Source of the DNA: Halocafeteria seosinensis
Taxonomy: Eukaryota > Sar > Bigyra > Bicosoecida
Assembly (NCBI GenBank): GCA_001687465.1
Contig: LVLI01002837.1
Span: forward strand, 1-10,969
DNA length: 10,969 nt
Direction: 5' to 3'
Positions 1-6,953 of this stretch are shown here, in pieces; positions within the stretch are counted from its first letter, which is position 1, and each line of letters begins with the position of its first letter. A program made the position numbers and the translations under genes. The notes beneath the pieces were generated by a model. It was not told the DNA's origin, ran no database searches, and saw nothing but the letters and a program-made list of their open reading frames with translations.

Positions 1-871
1 CACAATGAGTGATCACTAAGAATGGTCAGTACCATTTTGTGCTTAGGAATCAGCACAATACTGACGCAACTTACGGAACTCGAGTGCTTAGCCTCTTTGT
101 ATGATGGTACGCCCTCGTCAAACGACAGGGTGGCAACTTTCCTCAGGTTATTGTTGTAGACCGATATTATCGTTGTGTTCCCTTCCGCTACCTGCAATGC
201 TTTTCTATCAATTCTACAAGTGGGAGACATTGCGGTTACGAAAGGAGCATGTCTTACGTAAAGCAGTTGGTTTTCCTTGTCGTACGTCATACAAGTTATT
301 TCTGAACATGTTAAAGAAGTGCTTTTGTCCTGGAAAGCCTTGTCGAAGACGTACTGCTACCAGAAAGCACAAAACTAGAAAACTAGGTTTAGTGTTTGTG
401 TTTTCATGACCTATGCCAACCTACCTCTGAACGTTGTAGGACCGAATTCTCCTCGTTTGCAACGTTTGCCCCCATCTCGATGCAAAACTCGGTGAATTCC
501 GCCCATTCCAGCTCGCCTGGATACAGAAAATCGAAAGATATACATACAGACCGCGTTTTAATCCACTCTACTTACCATCTCCATTAACGTCGATCTGATC
601 ATAGACTTCACTAACAAGACCAACGATCGTGACTGCGTCGTCAGAATGATTTCAATACAGTACGCCCGTCAATGGAATGCCCTTGCCGAAGCATACCTTC
701 GTCGTAGGGTGAGCTGCTAAGGTCAATATTTCGAAGACAAGAGTCTGCAAACTCTTTCTTTGTGAGTCCCCTCTTTTCTCTTTCTTCTAACTCCTTGAAC
801 TCCTCATATAAGTATCTCAAGGCTTTCCTTTCCAACAAAAGAAGCATGTCTTGCCATTTTGCATTCGCCAT
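1..871 (-). CDS. EF-hand / WD40-repeat protein, N-terminal part (partial at window edge)
   Basis: Minus-strand gene reconstructed as exons 871-697, 632-576, 516-425, 353-258 and 191-1 (continuing off the window). Introns are 64, 59, 71 and 66 nt, all GT-AG and in phase. The visible protein is about 203 residues. Residues 1-45 are helical and charged and hold a degenerate first EF-hand (LTKKEFADSC). Residues 73-84 form a canonical calcium loop, DVNGDGELEWAE, with acidic/Asn ligands at positions 1, 3, 5 and 9 and Glu at 12. From about residue 126 the pattern ITCMTYDKENQLLYVAEG, then IISVYNNN and VSCVSIVLIPKHK, looks like WD40 propeller blades. This order (EF-hands, then WD40) matches the WDR49/WDR64/EFCAB8-like family; the role here is inferred to be a calcium-responsive scaffold. 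The ATG at 871 is the first after an in-frame TAG at 898-896 and has A at -3 and G at +4. A further upstream exon cannot be excluded. Family call fairly sure; exact paralogue unknown. Confidence 0.72.
192..257 (-). other. 66-nt intron without in-frame stop (WD40/EF-hand gene)
   Basis: Minus-strand GTAAGA donor at 257 and TTGCAG acceptor ending at 192, phase 0 on both sides. Its length is a multiple of three and it has no stop, so an ORF caller reads straight through it. Removing it joins LLY to VAEGN, giving the compact strand-turn-strand spacing expected of a WD40 blade, and its size fits the other introns here. It was inferred from phase and family spacing, not from a transcript. Confidence 0.6.
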
Positions 872-1217
872 TTTCAAAAACCACTCCGGGATGCTCTAGA
901 TGAATCGGTACTTTCAGTCCCTCTACTTTTAGAGTACCCGCCATGGAAACATCAGCCTTCAAATTGTCCGACGACCGCAAGTCGTTTGGCAAAGGGCTAC
1001 AAACTCATTGTTGTGAACCACTCTAAACGGTTGAACTTCACAGGTTCCAGAACTTCCAGTGATCCGTTGGATCAACTTGACCGGCGTTTGGGCCCTCTGG
1101 ATATAGCAGAGCTGTTTCCACTGGAATTCATCTTTTTGGTACCGTCGGAAAGCACTTGCTCTGTGTTTTGCCCTGAGATAAGGTACTCAACCCGGAGGAG
1201 ACACCGCTACAAGCACA
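872..1217. promoter_or_regulatory. divergent upstream region, no recognisable elements
   Basis: These 346 bases separate the divergently transcribed WD40/EF-hand gene (minus) and the proline-rich giant gene (plus), so both promoters and 5' untranslated regions should lie here. I see no convincing TATA box or other named element. Overlapping short open frames cross the region on both strands, but none shows domain-like sequence. An additional 5' exon of either gene could be hidden here. Confidence 0.4.
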
Positions 1218-4200
1218 ATGGATGGAAGCTCCGCCGCCACTTCTCCGAAGAGAACAGGGGTAGGCATCTACCCCCTGAAGCAGTATCGTCAGCCTCAACT
1301 CAAGCCCCAAGCGTTCTCAAAGAGAGGTACTCGTAGCTATAAGAAAACGAATCCTCTGCACAAGGCGAAGCCATCAAGGGATGATGACGAGACTCGAATA
1401 TTGTGGATCGAGAGCCCATTCACTGAAAACGAGGTGCAGCCACGACCACATCGGTACAGCTGGGTGGACATTCAGGAGACTAAGAAAAAAGGAGATGGAG
1501 CCCAGATGCCCAAAGCAAACGGGTTCGGGAAGCGTGGAACATCAAGCAAAAACAAAGACTACCATCGAAAGGCGGAAACGACAACGGAGAAGACAAACTA
1601 CCATGAGGAAAACACCTCTCCGCGAATCGAATCCAAACCTGATAGAGAGGAGGGAAGTGCGACGAGGAAGGATAGAACAATAGAGATTTTACAAAAGCGC
1701 ATTGAGCATAATGGGCATCAAAAGAAACGACAAGCAAATCAGATAACTCAATTACAGCAGCAGTTGAGACTTATGAAGGGGCAGTTGGAAGAAGCCAATG
1801 AAGACGTTGTTTGGATAAGCGAGCGTACGTTGCGTCTTGCGGAAACAGTAAAACGATTGGGGCAAGGAGTAATCAAGATGAATGCTTCTGAGATTGCGGT
1901 CTTGACTAACGACAGCATAAAATGGAGCAATCTTGTCTTCGAACGAGCAAAGTGTCGTCGGGCGAATGATAATCCCAGACACCGGTCAAAAACACCCGAG
2001 AAGTCCGAAACGAAGCCCAACAACCCTCTTACTAACACTGAAGCCATCGCACAGGCGGAAAAAGCAAAGGTTATATTGAAGGCCTTAGCAAGTCTACCTT
2101 CCCAAAAAGGCACCCACACTCAACAGAATGCTCATGAGGGAGCGAGCTACAGCTATCGGTGGACCAAGGACCAACCATCTAAGTCTCGCATACCTGCACG
2201 GTCGGCGACTGCAGCTGCACAAGAACATTTCGACGAAATTGGTACTGCAGCCTTTCCAAGCTCCAGTGAGATAAACACTGCCAGCGATCATGCCAGTTCT
2301 TTCAGTGATAGAAGCGACCTGACGAGCCGAAATCATAGAAGCACCGGTGAAAGCATTCCCAAGGGCACTAGGACATCTTCGGAAACATTGGACGATAAAC
2401 GTGCGCATAGCATCAGTCGATACACATCCGGTATAAATGACCTAAAGCAATTGGACGCGACTGCTACCAAAACAGGTGAGAAGTTCAATGAGTTGGTGCC
2501 CGAGAACCGAGAAACTGGAGGGCAGCATGCAACGGGTGAAATTGGTGCTTTGGACAATTCTATCTCTCCCGAGGAAAGGACCCAACGGACTCACATCACA
2601 GGAACGAACGTACAGGCAAGTATAGACTCTCCAACAGCAGATGGTGGATCCATACCCAAAACGTTGGATGCTGAAGCTGAAGGTGATCAGTCCGGCTCGG
2701 GGTGCGAACAAGAAGAGCGGACTGGCCAATCGCAATGGTCCGCTCCGGATACAAGAAGCGGAAATACTACTCTCTCCGAACTAGTAACCATGAACGATAC
2801 GGTCATCGACAAATCAACGGCAGCTGACCGACTAGCACATCAATCCAAACTAACTTCTGATCGTTCATTAACTTCAGCCAACATTCCCGTCCAGTCTACT
2901 GCAGCCAAGACGGTAGATGAAACTGGTACTTTATCGTCTGGTCAAGGGTCGGTCATCACCACAGAGGTCTTTGTAGAGCATTGCACTGAATCGATGCCTT
3001 CCGACAGCCCAGAAACGAAGAATGCATCTAACTGCAAACTGACAAGTTTGCGAGATACTACACGATCCCAGTGGGAGGCGCCTCCTGTCGTTGAGGCAGA
3101 AACCGCCCCAGCGAATGACAGCGCGGTTAGCAACAATAGCTCGTCTGCAAACTCGGTATCGGAAGCGTCTCTCTTTGATCGTAGTAGCTCAGGGAACGAG
3201 CCTGACACTAATGCTAGTATTAGTTCCACAGACGGCGCATTGGATCCGTCTTCGGAGAAAAGTGCAACTTCGAATAGTAAAGCGGCTGCCGCATCACCAT
3301 ACGGCCTTACAGACGAGTCCTCCACAGTTCTCCGTGCTAAGACGACAGTGCCTATCAGTAAAAGGTTGGAGACGTCATCAAAACCTCCTCGGACAAGCCC
3401 GATGCAGAGTAAAAATCCATCTGTTAGTGCCCTTCAAACTAAAGTGAAGAGTCCACAAGCCGATTTCAAGAACGGTAACCCTCCGGACTCGAAGCGCCCT
3501 GTTGTCTCTGCAGCAGAAAAGGACGAAAGACTCCGCGAAAGCAGTACTGATGCTCAAAGGAGACAAAGCAAAATGGAACGAGCTTCCACCTCTCAAGGAA
3601 GTTCGACGTCCTTTGCAAAGTCCCATACTGCTGCTTCCTCGCCCAAATCTGAGCCATTGCGTTCGAGGACGAAGGAGAGTTTGTCAGTTCCAAACACTGA
3701 CACTGCTTCAGCCAACCTTGTGACCCCTGACGGCGACGCGAAGCGTTCCACCCAGTTTCCAAGCACTACTAGTGGCATATCTAAGAGTGGAACTTCTCGG
3801 TTGAAACCTGCTGCAGAAGGTGCCAAGTTGCCTACCACCATTGCTACGTCAAAAACCAACCCAAAGACAGGTATCTCGGTGGGTTCCGGTACACCGCCGG
3901 GCGATAGTGTGCCGAGTACGGAAAGCTTGTCCCGTGTTTCAAGCTCCAGCAACAAGTTTAGTCCCTCTCCTCGGGCTACCACCGGAAACACAGAGAGTCC
4001 AGCTGTTGCTCGAGCAGTTGATGCAAAAACGAGCACTAAGACTAGCACCATTAAGGCAGATAAGCCAGCTTCATCGACAACCAATAGCGATACCAGCACT
4101 TCAGCGAGGCCTTCACCCATTTCAAATGTTACACCCTCAGCAAACGACAAGGATGTTGCACTCTCTTTGAAGAGTGGGACAAAGACACCGAAGAATCTCA

Positions 4201-6845
4201 GTAGTGCACCACTACCAAAAGCTACTGATTTAACCGAGGCGGGTGCACCGGCACCTCCGAAGACGACCACTGGTACACCGAATAGTCCAGCTCCACCCCC
4301 GAGACCAAGTGCACGGGCAAATTCAGGCAATGTGTCGTCGTCGGTCGATACTGTTACCTCAGATAAGAAGACAGCGCCAGTTTTGCCTCCTTCAAACAAA
4401 CCAATCCCTCCAAAGAGCCAGGTTTCGCCCCCTAAAGCTTCGGCGGTGGCTACTAAAAGCAGTCCAGTACCGGTGACAACAATTAGCACTGCTACGACGA
4501 AGAGCCCGCCACCACCTCCAAAACGTAACCCTCCGGTATCAGAAAGCTCTACTTCAGGGTCTACTGCTTCATCAGATACCAAGGCTCCCACACCACCTCC
4601 AAAAACTGGTTCAACGAGCTCCACGAGTCCGATTTCACCATCATCAAAGCCTAACATAACAGGATCGGAACGCTCAGTGTCACAATCCAATGCTGCATCT
4701 ACACCGAAGAGCCCTATACCACCTCCTAAGTCTTCCACAGCTACGACAAAGAGCCCAGCACCGCCTCCAAAACGCAACGCTCCGGTATCAGAAAGCTCTT
4801 CTTCAGGGTCTACTTCTTCACCAGATGCCAAAGCTCCCACACCATCTCCGAAAACTGATTCCAAGAGTCCGACTCCACCATTATCAAAGCCTAACATAAC
4901 AGGATCGGAACGCTCAGTGTCACAATCCAATGCTGCTGCTACACCGAAGAGCCCTACACCGCCTCCTAAGACTAGTACAGCTACGACAAAGAGCCCAGTA
5001 CCGCCTCCACAACGTAACGTTCCGACAACAGAAAGCTCTTCTTCAGGGTCTACTGCTTCACCAGACACCAAGGCTCCCATGCCGTCTCCGAAAACTGATT
5101 CCAAGAGTCCGACTCCACCATTATCAAAGCCTAACATAACAGGACCGGAACGCTCAGTGTCACAATCCAATGCTGCTTCTACACCGAAGAGCCCTACACC
5201 GCCTCCTAAGTCTACCACAGCTGCGACAAAGAGCCCAGCACCACCTCCAAAACGTAACCCTTCGGTATCAGAAAGCTCTTCTTCAGGGTCTACTGCTTCA
5301 TCAGATACCAAGGCTCCCACACCACCTCCAAAAACTGGTTCAACGAGCTCCACGAGTCCGATTTCACCATCATCAAAGCCTAACATAACAGGATCGGAAC
5401 GCTCAGTGTCACAATCCAATGCTGCATCTACACCGAAGAGCCCTATACCACCTCCTAAGTCTTCCACAGCTACGACAAAGAGCCCAGCACCGCCTCCAAA
5501 ACGCAACGCTCCGGTATCAGAAAGCTCTTCTTCAGGGTCTACTTCTTCACCAGATGCCAAAGCTCCCACACCATCTCCGAAAACTGATTCCAAGAGTCCG
5601 ACTCCACCATTATCAAAGCCTAACATAACAGGATCGGAACGCTCAGTGTCACAATCCAATGCTGCTTCTACACCGAAGAGCCCTACACCGCCTCCTAAGA
5701 CTAGCACAGCTACGACAAAGAGCCCAGTACCGCCATCACAACGTAACGTTCCGATAACAGAAAGCTCTTCTTCAGGGTCTACTGCTTCAACAGACACCAA
5801 GGCTCCCATGCCACCTCTGAAAACTGATACAACAGCTTCCAGGCAGCCGGCGTCAGGATCGGACATCTCAGTGTCGCCATCCACACCAGCTAGAAAGAGT
5901 CCTACACCGCCCCCCAAGACTACCTCCGCGGCACCTAAACGGCCAGTCCCACCGCCAAAGCCTGGCGTGGCAACAAGCTCTGGTGGCGCCCCATTGCCCT
6001 CCAACACTGCTGCGTCACCTGGAAAGCGGAGTCCAGCACCACCTCCGAAGAGTCCCGTCCAGCCCAGTGCTACGGCAACCTTAAATGCTGAAAAGGACAA
6101 ACCTCAACAGATAGCGACAGATTCCCCGACGGCTCCGGGTCCACCTCCAAAACCAACTGCAACAGCGTCCAGCAACTCTTCCGTACGTACTAAGAGGAGC
6201 CCAACACCTCCCAAGACGAACGCAGACAGCCCGCGTAGCCCGGTTCCGCCGCCAAGACCTGGTAACACAGCTGCGTCAAATACCCAAAAGAGTCCTCTAC
6301 CTCCACCTAAGACTGGTGCCATTGTTGATGCTTCCAAGGGGCAGCAGGAAAATGCCAAAGGCGAGCTATCGCCGAAGCAGACTTCCTCTACCGCGGCTAA
6401 GCCCCGAACTGTACTAAAGAAGACAAAACCAACTCCTCCTCCACCACCCGGTACAGGGAATGCTCGTAAACCTAGTGGCGACGTTGGGCAACAATCCGTT
6501 AGCGCGGCACCGTCGGAAGTGTCCCAAGAAACAGCAACACACAGCGCTTTGTCCAAATCCAATCCAGTATCACGTCAAACAGACCAAGAAACTGCTACGG
6601 GAAAGCCAGCATCTGCGAGTCCAAGCCCTCCGACATCAAAATCTGCAATGCGGCCATCCTCAAGAAGTAGCATTTCTCCTGCCCCTCCCAAGACACCTCC
6701 TCCACCGAACGCTGTATCACCCCATTCCAAACAACACGTAAAGACTACTTCCTCATCGTCTTTGCCTCCAAAGCCAAAGACTCCACCAGCAGGGTCCGCA
6801 GGCCCAACGCCTAGAAGGTCGAAGATAGGTCCACCAGAGAAGTAG
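1218..6845 (+). CDS. giant Ser/Thr/Pro/Lys-rich repeat protein (1875 aa), function unknown
   Basis: One uninterrupted frame. The ATG is the first after an in-frame TAA at 1179-1181 and has A at -3 and G at +4. Residues 1-150 are basic and polar. Residues about 150-215 are Gln/Leu/Glu/Lys-rich and look like a short coiled coil (QLQQQLRLMKGQLEE). Residues about 220-1000 are low-complexity Ser/Thr/Ala/Asp/Lys sequence, likely disordered. From about residue 1000 to the end the chain is dominated by SPxPPPK motifs; I count 16 copies of PPPK, plus PPPRP and PPPPP. Such motifs are typical SH3-binding ligands, and the many KSP/SP/TP sites are typical targets of proline-directed kinases. There is no signal peptide or membrane segment, which argues against an extensin-like wall protein and for a cytoplasmic or nuclear scaffold. 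It lacks introns although its neighbours are rich in them. No enzymatic domain or WH2 motif was recognised, so WIP/verprolin kinship is only an analogy. Confidence 0.8.
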   Translation: MDGSSAATSPKRTGVGIYPLKQYRQPQLKPQAFSKRGTRSYKKTNPLHKAKPSRDDDETRILWIESPFTENEVQPRPHRYSWVDIQETKKKGDGAQMPKANGFGKRGTSSKNKDYHRKAETTTEKTNYHEENTSPRIESKPDREEGSATRKDRTIEILQKRIEHNGHQKKRQANQITQLQQQLRLMKGQLEEANEDVVWISERTLRLAETVKRLGQGVIKMNASEIAVLTNDSIKWSNLVFERAKCRRANDNPRHRSKTPEKSETKPNNPLTNTEAIAQAEKAKVILKALASLPSQKGTHTQQNAHEGASYSYRWTKDQPSKSRIPARSATAAAQEHFDEIGTAAFPSSSEINTASDHASSFSDRSDLTSRNHRSTGESIPKGTRTSSETLDDKRAHSISRYTSGINDLKQLDATATKTGEKFNELVPENRETGGQHATGEIGALDNSISPEERTQRTHITGTNVQASIDSPTADGGSIPKTLDAEAEGDQSGSGCEQEERTGQSQWSAPDTRSGNTTLSELVTMNDTVIDKSTAADRLAHQSKLTSDRSLTSANIPVQSTAAKTVDETGTLSSGQGSVITTEVFVEHCTESMPSDSPETKNASNCKLTSLRDTTRSQWEAPPVVEAETAPANDSAVSNNSSSANSVSEASLFDRSSSGNEPDTNASISSTDGALDPSSEKSATSNSKAAAASPYGLTDESSTVLRAKTTVPISKRLETSSKPPRTSPMQSKNPSVSALQTKVKSPQADFKNGNPPDSKRPVVSAAEKDERLRESSTDAQRRQSKMERASTSQGSSTSFAKSHTAASSPKSEPLRSRTKESLSVPNTDTASANLVTPDGDAKRSTQFPSTTSGISKSGTSRLKPAAEGAKLPTTIATSKTNPKTGISVGSGTPPGDSVPSTESLSRVSSSSNKFSPSPRATTGNTESPAVARAVDAKTSTKTSTIKADKPASSTTNSDTSTSARPSPISNVTPSANDKDVALSLKSGTKTPKNLSSAPLPKATDLTEAGAPAPPKTTTGTPNSPAPPPRPSARANSGNVSSSVDTVTSDKKTAPVLPPSNKPIPPKSQVSPPKASAVATKSSPVPVTTISTATTKSPPPPPKRNPPVSESSTSGSTASSDTKAPTPPPKTGSTSSTSPISPSSKPNITGSERSVSQSNAASTPKSPIPPPKSSTATTKSPAPPPKRNAPVSESSSSGSTSSPDAKAPTPSPKTDSKSPTPPLSKPNITGSERSVSQSNAAATPKSPTPPPKTSTATTKSPVPPPQRNVPTTESSSSGSTASPDTKAPMPSPKTDSKSPTPPLSKPNITGPERSVSQSNAASTPKSPTPPPKSTTAATKSPAPPPKRNPSVSESSSSGSTASSDTKAPTPPPKTGSTSSTSPISPSSKPNITGSERSVSQSNAASTPKSPIPPPKSSTATTKSPAPPPKRNAPVSESSSSGSTSSPDAKAPTPSPKTDSKSPTPPLSKPNITGSERSVSQSNAASTPKSPTPPPKTSTATTKSPVPPSQRNVPITESSSSGSTASTDTKAPMPPLKTDTTASRQPASGSDISVSPSTPARKSPTPPPKTTSAAPKRPVPPPKPGVATSSGGAPLPSNTAASPGKRSPAPPPKSPVQPSATATLNAEKDKPQQIATDSPTAPGPPPKPTATASSNSSVRTKRSPTPPKTNADSPRSPVPPPRPGNTAASNTQKSPLPPPKTGAIVDASKGQQENAKGELSPKQTSSTAAKPRTVLKKTKPTPPPPPGTGNARKPSGDVGQQSVSAAPSEVSQETATHSALSKSNPVSRQTDQETATGKPASASPSPPTSKSAMRPSSRSSISPAPPKTPPPPNAVSPHSKQHVKTTSSSSLPPKPKTPPAGSAGPTPRRSKIGPPEK
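4552..4937 (+). repeat. 386-nt perfect direct repeat, copy 1
   Basis: Base-by-base comparison with 5281-5666 (offset 729) finds no difference. The run is bounded by a single substitution on each side (positions 4551 and 4938). It covers most of unit A and most of unit B. Confidence 0.92.
5281..5666 (+). repeat. 386-nt perfect direct repeat, copy 2
   Basis: Second copy of the 4552-4937 segment, part of the A'-B'-C' block that duplicates A-B-C with a 729-bp period. Similarity continues beyond both ends with scattered substitutions. Confidence 0.92.
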
Positions 6846-6953
6846 CCATTACGTCGGGTGAGTCGATAGCAGAATCTGTATATACTGTTGATGCATCAAC
6901 TATTAATTGTGTAGATTAATGTACAGCGTGCGTCCTAGCATGGTATAGTGTAA
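6846..6953. other. convergent intergenic gap (3' ends of two genes)
   Basis: Only 108 bases separate the stop codons of the plus-strand giant gene and the minus-strand SAM gene, so the two 3' untranslated regions must be very short or overlap. The gap is AT-richer than its flanks and includes the palindrome at 6887-6900. No AATAAA signal is present; polyadenylation signals are not obvious. Confidence 0.5.
6887..6900. repeat. 14-bp perfect palindrome
   Basis: GTTGATGCATCAAC reads the same on both strands and has no spacer. It sits in the convergent gap about 40 nt after the stop of the giant gene. It could be a dimeric factor site or chance; a stem without a loop is not a good hairpin. Confidence 0.5.

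Larger units (their letters stand above)
4500..5893 (+). repeat. in-frame tandem repeat array (80/83-residue units)
   Basis: Units start at KSPxPPP: A 4500-4748 (249 nt, 83 codons), B 4749-4988 (240 nt), C 4989-5228 (240 nt), then A' 5229-5477, B' 5478-5717 and a decaying C' from 5718 to about 5893. Each unit carries ESSSSGST, DTKAP, SKPNITGSERSVSQSNAA and a second PPPK motif. The A type differs from B and C by a 9-nt insertion (GSTSSTSPIS variant). All units keep the frame. Confidence 0.9.

Noticed and set aside
101-587. Plus-strand open frames of 102 and 63 codons at the left end
   Set aside because: They lie antisense to the reconstructed exons 2-5 of the WD40/EF-hand gene, whose phases, splice sites and EF-hand loop are far stronger evidence.
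851-1336. 161-codon plus-strand open frame
   Set aside because: It overlaps the divergent upstream region, exon 1 of the minus-strand EF-hand gene and the start of the giant gene in another frame. It has no domain-like or hydrophobic pattern, and a shadow frame explains it.
3593-6100. 835-codon minus-strand open frame opposite the proline-rich gene
   Set aside because: It is the mirror of the repetitive plus-strand frame (Gly/Val/Leu-rich complement of Pro/Ser/Lys codons) and repeats with the same 729-bp period. It has no domain features. The composition of the repeats removes stops in that antisense frame.
4240-6845. Assignment of the giant protein as a WIP/verprolin or extensin
   Set aside because: No WH2 motif was seen, there is no signal peptide, and extensin-type SPPPP/YxY repeats are missing. 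Shared proline richness alone does not show homology.
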